Positions 41,920 through 50,632 are shown, numbered from the stretch's first letter. The stretch is 64,000 bases of DNA from Spirillospora albida (GCF_000718255.1 NZ_JOFJ01000011.1:1-64000), one strand, 5' to 3'. The notes: a model not told the origin generated them from the sequence alone. A program made the numbers and translations.

Positions 41920-43104
41920 CTAGGCGAGCAGGTCGGTGACCGTGCCGGCGCCGATGGTGCGGCCGCCCTCGCGGATCGCGAAGCCGAGCCCCTCGGTCAT
42001 GGCGACCGGCTTGCCCAGCTCGACGGTCATGTCGACCGTGTCGCCCGGCATCGCCATGTCGCCCTCGCCGGCGAGGGCGATGTCGCCGACCACGTCCGTG
42101 GTGCGGAAGTGGAACTGCGGCCGGTAGCCGTGGTGGAACGGCCTGCTCCGGCCGCCCTCCTCCGCCGTCAGGACGCGGACTCGGGCACGGAACCGGGTGT
42201 GCGGCCGGACCGCGCCCGGCGCGCTGACCACCTGGCCGCGCCGGATCTGGTCACGGCGGACGCCGCGCAGCAGCATCGCCGTGTTGTCGCCCGCCTCGGC
42301 GTGCTCCATCGTCTGCCCGAACGTCTCCAGCCCGGTCGCGACGGACCCGAAGGTCTCGCCGAGCCCGACGACCTCGACGGCGTCGCCGACGCGGATCGCG
42401 CCCTGCGCGACGACGCCCGTCACGACCGTCCCGCGGCCGGTGATGGTGAGGACGTTCTCCACCGGCATGAGGAACGGCCGGTCGAGGAACCGGTCCGGGA
42501 CGGGCACGTACGCGTCGATCGCGTCGAGCAGCTCGCCGATCCGGGCCGTCCAGTACGGGTCGCCCTCGAGCGCCCGGAGGCCGGACACCCGCACGACAGG
42601 GATCTCGTCGCCCGGGAACCCGTACTCCGACAGCAGGTCCCGCACCTCGAGCTCGACGAGGTCGAGCAGCTCGGGGTCGTCGACCGCGTCCGCCTTGTTC
42701 AGCGCCACCACCAGGTGGCGGACGCCGACCTGACGGGCGAGGACGACGTGCTCCCGCGTCTGCGGCATCGCGCCGTCCACCGCCGACACGACCAGCACGG
42801 CCCCGTCGACCTGCGCCGCGCCGGTGATCATGTTCTTGATGAAGTCGGCGTGGCCCGGCATGTCGATGTGGGCGTAGTGGCGGGTCTCGGTGGCGTACTC
42901 GACGTGCGCGATGTTGATGGTGATGCCGCGGTCGCGCTCCTCGGGGGCGCGGTCGATGCCCTCGAACGGCACGGCGGACGCGAGGCCCCGGTCGGCGAGC
43001 ACCTTGGTGATCGCGGCGGTCAGGGTCGTCTTGCCGTGGTCGACGTGCCCCATCGTCCCGATGTTGAGGTGGGGCTTGTCGCGCGTGTACAGCTGCTTCG
43101 TCAT
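41920..43104 (-). CDS. tuf: Divergent elongation factor Tu paralogue
   Basis: Full-length EF-Tu of 394 residues with G1 GHVDHGKTTLT, switch region ERDRGITINIAH, G3 DMPGHADF (the usual Cys before Pro is Met) and G4 NKAD. It delivers aminoacyl-tRNA to the ribosome. No rpsL, rpsG or fusA lies nearby, so this is not the str-operon copy. Aligned to E. coli numbering without gaps in domain II, Gly257 is kept (TGLETF) but Gly275 is Ala (GDNTAMLLRG), a change known to give GE2270A resistance in E. coli. Kirromycin positions Gln124, Tyr160, Gly316, Gln329 and Ala375 are unchanged. Likely a spare or antibiotic-insensitive isoform. Confidence 0.9.
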   Translation of the reverse strand: MTKQLYTRDKPHLNIGTMGHVDHGKTTLTAAITKVLADRGLASAVPFEGIDRAPEERDRGITINIAHVEYATETRHYAHIDMPGHADFIKNMITGAAQVDGAVLVVSAVDGAMPQTREHVVLARQVGVRHLVVALNKADAVDDPELLDLVELEVRDLLSEYGFPGDEIPVVRVSGLRALEGDPYWTARIGELLDAIDAYVPVPDRFLDRPFLMPVENVLTITGRGTVVTGVVAQGAIRVGDAVEVVGLGETFGSVATGLETFGQTMEHAEAGDNTAMLLRGVRRDQIRRGQVVSAPGAVRPHTRFRARVRVLTAEEGGRSRPFHHGYRPQFHFRTTDVVGDIALAGEGDMAMPGDTVDMTVELGKPVAMTEGLGFAIREGGRTIGAGTVTDLLA

Positions 43105-43205
43105 TTCCGGTGGCCTCTCCGCTGGATGCGTAGAGAACCCGCGCGGGCGTGCTCGCCCGGACCACCCCCCTCCGCTGGTTCTCCGAAGGGTGGGACGGAG
43201 AGGGG

Positions 43206-43307
43206 TCAGCGTCGCGCGCCGTCGGCGGCGGCTGCCGAGAAGGCAGCCGGCACCGCGCTCAGCGGACCGAGGTCCGCGAGCGTCAGGGTGCCGGCTGCGA
43301 AGAACAT
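43206..43307 (-). other. Structured leader of tuf with a 33-codon ORF
   Basis: In the 212 bp between the MFS gene and tuf, an ORF of 33 codons (starting MFFAAGTLTLADLG, ending DGARR) begins 10 bp after the MFS stop. It has no Shine-Dalgarno sequence. It overlaps two hairpins: a long one at 43246-43295 (GCCGGCACC with GGTGCCGGC, plus inner GCGGAC/GTCCGC) and a short one at 43230-43248 (GGCTGCC-N5-GGCAGCC). The hairpins share bases 43246-43248. It could be an MFS terminator or a tuf attenuator. Confidence 0.35.
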
Positions 43308-43316
43308 GGGGGGAGG

Positions 43317-44525
43317 TTACGTCGCGGGGCCGTCCCGAGTCGATCGGTTTTCCGGGACGCGCAGGAGCGCCCAGCCCAGTGCGGCTCCGGTGAGCTGGAA
43401 CCCCGCGATGGCCAGGATCAGGCCGACCGGCCCGATCGATCCCGCGAACGCGGCGGTCAGCGCCGCGCCCACCGCGGAGGCGCCGATCTTGAGGCTGCCG
43501 CCGGTGGTGTTGACCTGGCCGAGCCGGTCCGGTGGCGACTCGCGCTGCCGCAGCATCAGGGTCGCCGCGAACACGGGGCCCTCGCAGGCCCCGGCGAGCG
43601 CGCACACCGCCATCGCCCACGGCACCGACGGCGTCAGGGCGAGTGCGGCGAGGGACGTCCCGAACGCGACGAGTCCGGCGACGAGCACCCGCTCGGCGTG
43701 CCGGGGTTTCAGCCACCGGCCGGCGGCCAGCGACCCCGCCAGGGACCCGGCCGCGAGCGCCGCGATCAGCCGCCCGCCCGCGCTCGGCGGAGCGCCGATG
43801 TGCTCGGCGAACAGCACGGTGGTGACCGCGACCCCGCCGTACCCGAGCCACGCGAACGTCGTCGAGACGGTCAGCGCGCGCAGGACCCGCCCGTGCGCGA
43901 GCACGACCAGCCCGCCCCCGAGGACCGAGCCGACCCCCGCCTTCGCGGCGGGCTCGGTCCCCGGCCCCGGGAAGGGGAGGAGCGGCAGGGCGGCCAGGCC
44001 CAGGGCGGCGCTGGCCACGATCACGGCGCCGGCGTACTGGCCGCCCGCCGCGCCGGCCAGGGCGGCGGCGAGGCCGGGGCCGGCGATGGCGGCGAGGTTG
44101 TAGCTGGACGCCTCGAGCCCGTAGGCGCGGGACAGCCGGTCGGGCGGGACGAACCGGGGCAGCAGGCTCGTCAGGGCGACCACGACCGGTTCGGTGCAGC
44201 CGATCACGGCGGCGACCAGCAGGGCGAGGACCAGCGGCGCGGTGCCCGCCAGCCCGAGCAGGACGGCCGTCGCGGCGGCGTAGCCGACGGCCAGCGCCAG
44301 CGTCATGCGGCGGGGGTGGCGGGAGCGGTCCAGGGCGTGGCCGATCACCGGGCCGCTCACCACATAGGGCAGCAGCATGGCGGTCTGCAGGAACCCCGCG
44401 GCCGCGGCGTCGCCCGTCCGGGCCTGGACGGTCAGGACCAGCGCGGTCGCGACGCCCTCTGCCGACACCCGCAGCAGCGTGGCGGCCGTGAGATGGAGCG
44501 GGAGGGCGGGCGTCCTGCTGATCAC
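43317..44525 (-). CDS. Major facilitator superfamily transporter
   Basis: Membrane protein of 402 residues with twelve predicted helices. The MFS loop 2-3 motif is present in degraded form, GHALDRSRHPRRM. The second half repeats the fold around GRWLKPRHAERVLVAG. The family resembles drug-efflux or EntS-like exporters; the substrate is unknown. GTG start at 44525. It lies directly upstream of the divergent EF-Tu gene on the same strand, so the pair might form a resistance unit. It is divergent from arginine deiminase. Confidence 0.85.
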   Translation of the reverse strand: MISRTPALPLHLTAATLLRVSAEGVATALVLTVQARTGDAAAAGFLQTAMLLPYVVSGPVIGHALDRSRHPRRMTLALAVGYAAATAVLLGLAGTAPLVLALLVAAVIGCTEPVVVALTSLLPRFVPPDRLSRAYGLEASSYNLAAIAGPGLAAALAGAAGGQYAGAVIVASAALGLAALPLLPFPGPGTEPAAKAGVGSVLGGGLVVLAHGRVLRALTVSTTFAWLGYGGVAVTTVLFAEHIGAPPSAGGRLIAALAAGSLAGSLAAGRWLKPRHAERVLVAGLVAFGTSLAALALTPSVPWAMAVCALAGACEGPVFAATLMLRQRESPPDRLGQVNTTGGSLKIGASAVGAALTAAFAGSIGPVGLILAIAGFQLTGAALGWALLRVPENRSTRDGPAT

Positions 44526-44578
44526 TTTCGCATCGTGGCACAGGAGTGTCGGGCCGGTTCACTCGGAAATCGGACGCT

Positions 44579-44584
44579 TAGACT
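44579..44584 (+). promoter_or_regulatory. Probable leaderless promoter of arginine deiminase (-10)
   Basis: TAGACT lies seven bases before the GTG start at 44592, so transcription would begin at or next to the start codon. A -35 is poor (GGTTCA at 44556-44561, 17 bp away). GGGAGG directly touches the GTG and is too close to act as a ribosome-binding site. Confidence 0.4.
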
Positions 44585-44591
44585 CGGGAGG

Positions 44592-45821
44592 GTGGCTGAG
44601 ACGAGCGCAACACACGAGCACGCCGTCACCAGCGAGGTCGGCCGGCTGCGGACCGTCCTGCTGCATCGGCCGGCGGCGGAGCTGAAGCGGCTCACCCCGC
44701 GCAACAGCGACAAGCTGCTGTTCGACGCGATCCCGTGGGTGGGCCGGGCGCAGGAGGAGCACGACGCGTTCGCGGAGGCCCTGCGGTCGCGGGGCGTCGA
44801 GGTCCTGTACGTGACGGAGCTGCTGCAGGACGCGCTGGAGTACGAGGCGGCGCGCGAGCGGGCGATCGCCGACGCCGTCGCCGACCTGCGGTTCGGCGAC
44901 CAGCTCCGGCGGATCGTCGCGGGGTACCTGCACGACCTCGACTCGGAGGACCTCGCGCACACGCTGATCGCGGGCCTGGCGCACGAGGAGCTGAAGGCGG
45001 GGCACGGCCTGGTCTACCGGCTGATGGACCGGCACGACTTCATCGTCGACCCGCTGCCCGGCCTGCTGTTCACCCGCGACAACAGCACATGGATCAAGGA
45101 CCGGGTGGCGGTGACGAGCCTGGCGATGCCGGCGCGGCGCCGCGAGTCCGCGCTGACCGGCCTCATCTACGCGTTCCATCCCCGATTCGCGGGGGTGGAA
45201 CCGGTGTACTCGCCGGAGTTGGAGCACGTGGAGGGCGGCGACGTCCTGCTGCTGTGCCCCGGGGTGATCGCCGTCGGCACGGGCGAGCGGACGACCCCGG
45301 CCGGGGTGGAGCGGCTCGCGCGGAAGGTGTTCGCGGCGGGGCTCGCGCACACGGTCCTCGCCGTCCCGATCGAGCAGCGGCGGGCGACCATGCACCTCGA
45401 CACGGTGTGCACGATGGTCGATGTCGACACGGTCGTGATGTACCCGCCGGTCGCGCACTCGCTGACGGCGTTCACGGTGACGGCCGACAGCGGCGACCTG
45501 CGGGTGGCGGAGCCGCGCCCGTTCCTGGAGGCGGCCGCCGCGGCGATGGGCCTGGACCGGCTGAAGGTCATCGACACCGGTCTCGACCCCGTCACCGCGG
45601 AGCGCGAGCAGTGGGACGACGGCAACAACACCCTCGCGGTGGCCCCGCGCCTCGCCGTCGCGTACGAGCGGAACATCGAGACGAACGCGCAGCTGGAGGC
45701 GGCGGGCATCGAGGTGATCCGGATCAGCGGCAGCGAGCTGGGGTCCGGCCGGGGCGGGCCGCGCTGCATGTCGTGCCCGATCCTGCGGGACGACCCGTCC
45801 GCGGAGGCGCGGCCGGCCTGA
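44592..45821 (+). CDS. arcA: Arginine deiminase
   Basis: Protein of 409 residues converting arginine to citrulline and ammonia. It starts SEVGRLRTVLLHRPAAELKRLTP and carries the substrate-binding motifs LLFTRDNSTWI, EGGDVLLL, the catalytic-region MHLDTVCTMVD (His/Asp), and the nucleophilic Cys near the end in RCMSCPILRDD. No carbamate kinase or arginine/ornithine antiporter is adjacent, so this is a stand-alone copy rather than a complete ADI operon. GTG start, probably on a leaderless mRNA. A strong terminator follows. Confidence 0.93.
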   Translation: MAETSATHEHAVTSEVGRLRTVLLHRPAAELKRLTPRNSDKLLFDAIPWVGRAQEEHDAFAEALRSRGVEVLYVTELLQDALEYEAARERAIADAVADLRFGDQLRRIVAGYLHDLDSEDLAHTLIAGLAHEELKAGHGLVYRLMDRHDFIVDPLPGLLFTRDNSTWIKDRVAVTSLAMPARRRESALTGLIYAFHPRFAGVEPVYSPELEHVEGGDVLLLCPGVIAVGTGERTTPAGVERLARKVFAAGLAHTVLAVPIEQRRATMHLDTVCTMVDVDTVVMYPPVAHSLTAFTVTADSGDLRVAEPRPFLEAAAAAMGLDRLKVIDTGLDPVTAEREQWDDGNNTLAVAPRLAVAYERNIETNAQLEAAGIEVIRISGSELGSGRGGPRCMSCPILRDDPSAEARPA

Positions 45822-45825
45822 AAAA

Positions 45826-45861
45826 CGAGAATCCCCGGGAGCGGGCTCCCGGGGATTCTCG
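45826..45861 (+). terminator. Strong hairpin terminator after arcA
   Basis: CGAGAATCCCCGGGAG (45826-45841) and CTCCCGGGGATTCTCG (45846-45861) form a perfect 16-bp stem with loop CGGG, five bases after the arcA stop. Its flanking A-tract on the other side suits a terminator acting on both strands. Confidence 0.85.
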
Positions 45862-45947
45862 GACGTTGGAGGCTCGGGCGGTGTCGACGGGGGCACGACA
45901 GCGCCCGAGCGTTGGAAGGGACCCTACAAGGCGGTCCTTCCGGGATG

Positions 45948-46598
45948 TCACGCGGGGTGTGCTCTGGTGCGAGACGTCGTGGGGAGGGGGCATTCTCCGA
46001 GGTCGACGGGTTCGTCCGGAAAGCCGCTGAGGTCGGGGGCGACGGCGTGCAGCCCCACCGGACCGGCGGTCTCGGCGCGCTCGCGGGTGCCGTGCGCCCG
46101 CAGGATCGCCCAGACGGTGGTGGCGCCGTCCTCGTGCCGGACGCCCCAGCCCTCGGCGAGCGCCTCGACGATGCCGAGCCCGCGGCCGCCGAGCGAGGAG
46201 AGCGTGCTGGGGCCGCGGCGGGGTTCGGTGCTGGCGCCGCCATCGCTGACCTCGAGTTCGAGCAGGTCGCCGCGGCGGGCCCAGCAGACCCGGACCTGGC
46301 CGGACGGCAGCGGGCGGGCGTGCCGGAGGGCGTTGCTGATGAGTTCGCTGACGATGACGGTCGCGTCGTCGACGACCGAGTCGTAGACGCCGGAGGCGAC
46401 CAGTTCGGAGCTGAGGCGCTTGCGCGCGACAGAGACGCTGGACGGTGCGTGTGGCAGCAGGACGACGCTCGACGCCCTCACCTCCCCGTGGACCCTGGGA
46501 CGAGCCCCGTCGCTCTTCCGGTATGACCGAAATGCCCTGTTGACCTCGACCGGAAACCACCCCCCGGTTGGCGCCGGGACCGATGTCCTCGCCGACAC
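45948..46598 (-). CDS. RsbW-like HATPase anti-sigma/regulatory kinase
   Basis: HATPase_c_2 domain protein of up to 216 residues: ATVIVSELISNALRHARPL (N box), LLELEVSDGGASTEP (D box) and LGGRGLGIVEALAEGWG (G box). Proteins of this group are anti-sigma-like regulators of development. The GTG at 46598 gives an unusually long N-terminus; a GTG at 46481, just before the conserved SSVVLLPHAPSSV, is a more typical start but has GGGGAG directly abutting it. The C-terminal ~40 residues are an unstructured tail. Confidence 0.78.
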   Translation of the reverse strand: MSARTSVPAPTGGWFPVEVNRAFRSYRKSDGARPRVHGEVRASSVVLLPHAPSSVSVARKRLSSELVASGVYDSVVDDATVIVSELISNALRHARPLPSGQVRVCWARRGDLLELEVSDGGASTEPRRGPSTLSSLGGRGLGIVEALAEGWGVRHEDGATTVWAILRAHGTRERAETAGPVGLHAVAPDLSGFPDEPVDLGECPLPTTSRTRAHPA

Positions 46599-46757
46599 CG
46601 TCCACCACCAACAAAGGATCTATCCAGCCAACGGCGGATTACTCCTCAGGCGCGCGTTTCGTCCGTCACACCCTAGCGACACCGTCTTTCCCACTGGTAG
46701 CAGGGATTCCACCTGTCGGCACGGACTCTGTCGTCACGGTAAGTGACTGAATACTCG

Positions 46758-48686
46758 TCAAACGGCACGCCGCAGGACGAGTCGCATGCACGTTCCGTGT
46801 CCGGCGCCGCCCGGGAGCGGATTCGGATGGGCCGACACCGACCCGCCCTGCGCCTCCGTCAGCCGCTTCACGATGTAGAGGCCGAGCCCGATCCCGCCGA
46901 ACCGGCGCCGGTCGCCCGCCTCGCCCTGCACGAACCGCTCGAAGATCCGCTCATGGTCGCCCTCGGCGATGCCGATCCCCTCGTCGGCGACGGTCACGAC
47001 CAGCCGGGACGCCTCCGCCCACGCCCTGACCCGCACCGTGCCGCCGTCCGGCGAGTACTTGAACGCGTTCTCCAGCAGCTGCCCGAGGACGATGTCGGTC
47101 GCCATCGCGTCGCCGCGCGCCCTGGGCAGGCCGGGCTCGATGTCCAGCTCGACCCGGTGCACGTCCGACAGGGACCGGAACCCCGCGACGACACCGTCCA
47201 GAACCCGGCACAGATCGAACGGCTCGACCGTCACCGCCAGCTCGTCCGCGCCCATCCGCGCGCCGAGCAGCAGGTGCTCCACCAGCCGCCCGAGCGACTG
47301 GGCGCGCTCGGCGATCGTCGCGACGGCCGACCTGCGGTCGTCGTCGGCGAGCGCGTCCCACCGGTTGACCAGCGTGGACGCGAAGCCCTGCACGACCGTG
47401 ATCGGGGTGCGCAGCTCGTGGCTCGTCGTGGCGAGGAAGAGGTCCTTGGCCTCCTCCAGGGCCTTCGCCTCCGACACGTCGCGGAAGTCGACGACGAGCT
47501 CGCCGGTCTCCTCGATCTCGGCGGCCAGCACGTTCAGCCAGGTGCCCGACTCCAGCGGGAACGTCAGCATCTCGCCGAGCGCCGGCATGGCGAACGGGAG
47601 GGGCCGGCCCAGCGCGTCCTCCGGCGGGATGCCGGTGAGGGCGTGCGCGGCGGGGTTCCACTGCCGGACGACGAGGTCGTGGTCGAGGACGGCGATCCCG
47701 TCCGCGCTGGAGTCGATCACCGCGCGCTCGTGCGCCCGCTGCCGGACGACCTCCATGTACGCGACGGCGTTGCCGACGGCGACGCCCGCGTGCCCGGCGA
47801 GCAGCTCCAGCAGCTCCAGCTCGGTGTGCCCGACTTTCTGGCCGGAGAACAGCGCGTACAGCGCGCCGTACGGGCGGCTCTGCAGGAACGACAGCCCGAG
47901 CGCGATCGTGTGCAGCCCGGGAAGCTCCGACCAGATCAGGTCGCCGAGCCGCCGCTCGCCCGTCGCCAGCATGACCGTCTTGCCGGTGCGCAGCAGCTCG
48001 CCGACGAGGCTCGGGCGCAGCTCGGCGGTCCGGCCCCGCATCCGCTCCGGCAGCCCCGACATGCTGACCAGCTGCAGGTGGTCGCCCTGGATCCGGACGA
48101 AGCCGCCCGCGTCCGCGCCGGTCAGCTCGATCAGCGCGGCGGTGATCCGGTCGAGGACCACGGCGAGGTCGAGCTCGGCGTTCAGGTCGGCGACGATGTC
48201 GTTCAGCCGCCGCACCAGGCGGGCCCGCTCCGTCATGTGGTGCTGGACGATCTCGTCGTCCTCGACCGGCCGGTACACCCCGACCCAGCCGATCCGCTCG
48301 CCGCCGGGGTCGGTCAGGACGCTGGTGTCGATCCGCACGTCGATGAGCCGGCCGTCGCGGTGGAAGCGGCGGGTCGCGATCGTGATCCGGCCGGTGTCCC
48401 CGCCGCCGTCGGAGCCCGCGTCCTCGGTGCCGGTCTCCCCGCCGCCGCCGACGCGGCGGGTGAGCAGGCGCTCCTGGACGGCGTTGTGCTCGGCCTTCAG
48501 CTCGTCCGGGACGATCGGCGGGACCCGGCCGACCATCTCCTCCGCCGTCCAGCCGAACATGCGCTCGGCCGCCGGGTTCCACACGGTGACCCGGTGCTTC
48601 TGGTCGACGGCCACGATCGCGTCGGCCGCGCTCTGCAGCACGGCGCGCGCGATGGGATCGTGGACGTGGTGACGCACGCCTGTCAT
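46758..48686 (-). CDS. PAS-GAF-PAS sensor histidine kinase
   Basis: Cytoplasmic kinase of 642 residues without membrane helices. Order: PAS (AADAIVAVDQKHRVTVWNPA, residues ~20-150 with a glycine/glutamate insert), GAF (~residues 160-310), PAS (SSADGIAVLDHDLVVRQWNP), HisKA with ATTSHELRTPITVVQGFAS (His ~residue 430), and HATPase with LLENAFKYSPDGG, DEGIGIAEGD and GGIGLGLYIVKRL. No response regulator is adjacent, so it is an orphan. It probably integrates cytosolic redox or small-molecule signals. Confidence 0.88.
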   Translation of the reverse strand: MTGVRHHVHDPIARAVLQSAADAIVAVDQKHRVTVWNPAAERMFGWTAEEMVGRVPPIVPDELKAEHNAVQERLLTRRVGGGGETGTEDAGSDGGGDTGRITIATRRFHRDGRLIDVRIDTSVLTDPGGERIGWVGVYRPVEDDEIVQHHMTERARLVRRLNDIVADLNAELDLAVVLDRITAALIELTGADAGGFVRIQGDHLQLVSMSGLPERMRGRTAELRPSLVGELLRTGKTVMLATGERRLGDLIWSELPGLHTIALGLSFLQSRPYGALYALFSGQKVGHTELELLELLAGHAGVAVGNAVAYMEVVRQRAHERAVIDSSADGIAVLDHDLVVRQWNPAAHALTGIPPEDALGRPLPFAMPALGEMLTFPLESGTWLNVLAAEIEETGELVVDFRDVSEAKALEEAKDLFLATTSHELRTPITVVQGFASTLVNRWDALADDDRRSAVATIAERAQSLGRLVEHLLLGARMGADELAVTVEPFDLCRVLDGVVAGFRSLSDVHRVELDIEPGLPRARGDAMATDIVLGQLLENAFKYSPDGGTVRVRAWAEASRLVVTVADEGIGIAEGDHERIFERFVQGEAGDRRRFGGIGLGLYIVKRLTEAQGGSVSAHPNPLPGGAGHGTCMRLVLRRAV

Positions 48687-48780
48687 CGTGCCACCGCTCC
48701 CGGGCGCGGCGCCGGAGATCTCACGCGGAAAAGTTCCGACGACCGGCGTCCGGTAACCGGAAGATCACCACTTTCGGGGC

Positions 48781-50121
48781 CTATCGGCGGGACAGACGGC
48801 CGATGGCGAGGGCCGCCGCGCCCGCCACGAGGAACGACAGCAGTGACGCGCTCATCCAGCTCTGCGGGGTGAGGTGCACCAGTTCCTGGACGTCCTTCCA
48901 GAAGCCGGCCCACCGGCTCACGGTGCCGGGGTTGATCAGCTGGTAGGTCGTGAACCCGGCCAGCCAGGCGCCGATCATGCTCCACCGGGACGGCGCGGTC
49001 CGCTCGGTGTTCCAGCCGGAGCGGCCCCGGCCGAGGAAGAAGTCCGCCGCGAGGACGCCCAGCATCGGCACGAACACCGAGCCGATCAGCGCGAGGAAGC
49101 CCGCGTAGTCGCCGATGTCGAGGAGCAGCGCGAGGACGGTGATCAGCGCGCCGAGCGCGACCGTGAGGACGCGCCGGTCGGCGCGCGGCACGAGGTTCTG
49201 GATCGAGACGGCCGTCGAGTACACGTTCGCGAACGACTGGTCGGCCTCCCGCAGCACGAACACGGCGAAGAACGCGACGCCCAGCGTGACGCCGAGGAAG
49301 GGGTCGAAGACCTTGGCGGAGTCGCCCGCGACGAGCGCCAGGGCCAGCAGGCCGAGGATGTACGCGATGATCTGCGTGACGGAGTAGCCGACGGCGGCGG
49401 CGCCGAACGCGCCCCGCGCGCTGCGGGCGTGCCGCGTGTAGTCGGCCGCGACCGGCACCCAGGAGATCGAGACGGCCAGCGCGGCGTCCGCGCCGAGGAG
49501 GAACCCGTCCCAGGAGCCCTCGGTGAGGTCGGGCAGCGGCTCGCGCAGGAGCTGGACGTAGAAGTAGGCGAGCGCGATCAGCACGGCGGCCGTGACGTAG
49601 CGGCGGAGCATCCGCACCGAGCCGAGCGGCCAGATCGTCAGGACGGTCGTGAGGACGCCCGCCGCGACCACGTACGTCCAGCGCGGCACGCCGTCCCACA
49701 GGGCGCGCGCGGCGTCCGCGATGACGATCAGCTCGAACGTGCCCCAGCCGATGAGCTGCGCGACGTTCAGCACGGTCGGGACGTACGAGAGCCGCGCCCC
49801 GAACAGCCCCCTGAGCAGTACCATCGCGGGTTGGCCGGTCTTCGCGCCGGGCACCGCGGACAGGCCCAGCATCAGCCCGCCGAGGACCGTTCCAACGATC
49901 ATCGCGGTGATGCCCGCGACGATCGACAGCGTCGGCGCGCCGGAGGCGTCCGGCGCGAGGACGGTGTACGCGCCGGAGAACGCGAACAGGCTGACCCCGA
50001 GGTTGGCCCAGAAGGCGCTCTGGTCCCAGAACCCGAGGACCTTGGGCGCGGGCTCGTCCAGCGTGTACGGGGCCTCGTCGCGCGGGCGGTCCTGAGGGCG
50101 CTCGTCGATGGCGGACGTCAT
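48781..50121 (-). CDS. cytX: CytX-like NCS1 permease (hydroxymethylpyrimidine transporter)
   Basis: NCS1-family permease of 446 residues with twelve predicted helices. The first helix region is QSAFWANLGVSLFAFSGAY; later FLLGADAALAVSISWVPVAADYTRH is typical of the cytosine/HMP branch. A TPP riboswitch directly upstream assigns it to thiamine-precursor uptake, most likely hydroxymethylpyrimidine, which is the annotated role of CytX in other bacteria. The ATG at 50121 lies eight bases after GGGAG, which is the end of the aptamer. TenA, a salvage partner, lies 5.7 kb away. Confidence 0.88.
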   Translation of the reverse strand: MTSAIDERPQDRPRDEAPYTLDEPAPKVLGFWDQSAFWANLGVSLFAFSGAYTVLAPDASGAPTLSIVAGITAMIVGTVLGGLMLGLSAVPGAKTGQPAMVLLRGLFGARLSYVPTVLNVAQLIGWGTFELIVIADAARALWDGVPRWTYVVAAGVLTTVLTIWPLGSVRMLRRYVTAAVLIALAYFYVQLLREPLPDLTEGSWDGFLLGADAALAVSISWVPVAADYTRHARSARGAFGAAAVGYSVTQIIAYILGLLALALVAGDSAKVFDPFLGVTLGVAFFAVFVLREADQSFANVYSTAVSIQNLVPRADRRVLTVALGALITVLALLLDIGDYAGFLALIGSVFVPMLGVLAADFFLGRGRSGWNTERTAPSRWSMIGAWLAGFTTYQLINPGTVSRWAGFWKDVQELVHLTPQSWMSASLLSFLVAGAAALAIGRLSRR

Positions 50122-50124
50122 GGG

Positions 50125-50216
50125 GCACGCTCCCTACGCCGGCATTACCCGGACAGGTTCATGCGGTCGGCGGCGCCTGCAGCCGCCCTCTCAGCCCGGT
50201 GACTCCGAGCTCCCGC
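50125..50216 (-). ncRNA. TPP riboswitch (THI element)
   Basis: On the minus strand the conserved order is present: GGGCTGAGAGGG, a variable P3 stem (GGCGGCTGCAG...), ACCGCATGAACCTGTCCGGG, then TAATGCCGGCGTAGGGAG. The 3' conserved block CGTAGGGAG itself supplies the ribosome-binding site of the downstream permease. TPP binding would therefore hide the site directly, indicating translational control. Confidence 0.93.
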
Positions 50217-50251
50217 GGATCGGATTTCGGACCCGATGCTACAGGCCGGAC

Positions 50252-50587
50252 TTACGCGACGTACGGCTCGGTATCGCCCAGGCCCTCCATCGGGCGGCCC
50301 GCCGCCGACCACGCCCGCATCCCGCCGTCCACGTTCTTCGCCACCCAGCCCGCCTGGTTCAGCGCCACCGTCACCCGCGCCGACCGGGCCCCCGACCGGC
50401 AGATCACGTAGACCTCCCGGTCGCGCGGGATCTCGCCCGCCCGGTCGTTCAGCCGCCCCATCGGTATGTGCACGGCCTCCGGCGCGTGGCCCGCGTCCCA
50501 CTCGTCCTGCTCCCGCACGTCCAGCAGGTAACCGTCCTGCGGGACGTCGGCGGCGATCACCGCCGGAACGTCCTCTCCGAAAAACAT
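50252..50587 (-). CDS. Rhodanese-like sulfurtransferase
   Basis: Single rhodanese domain of 111 residues: YLLDVREQDEWDAGHAPEAV at the CH2A-like region and active-site loop VICRSGARSARV with the catalytic Cys. It probably moves sulfane sulfur or handles thiosulfate/persulfide in the cytoplasm. ATG at 50587, with AGGAGG four bases upstream. It lies just upstream of the TPP riboswitch on the same strand; sulfur carriage is part of thiamine synthesis, but a functional link is only a possibility. Confidence 0.9.
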   Translation of the reverse strand: MFFGEDVPAVIAADVPQDGYLLDVREQDEWDAGHAPEAVHIPMGRLNDRAGEIPRDREVYVICRSGARSARVTVALNQAGWVAKNVDGGMRAWSAAGRPMEGLGDTEPYVA

Positions 50588-50632
50588 CACGCCTCCTGGG
50601 AACCGGCAGGGAACCCGCCGCGTCGAATACGC

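Noticed and set aside
44592..45821. Complete arginine deiminase pathway operon
   Set aside because: No arcB, arcC or arcD gene lies on either side; a terminator closes the unit after arcA.
46743..48872. Large plus-strand frame opposite the PAS/GAF kinase
   Set aside because: Antisense shadow of a kinase with full HisKA and HATPase motifs.
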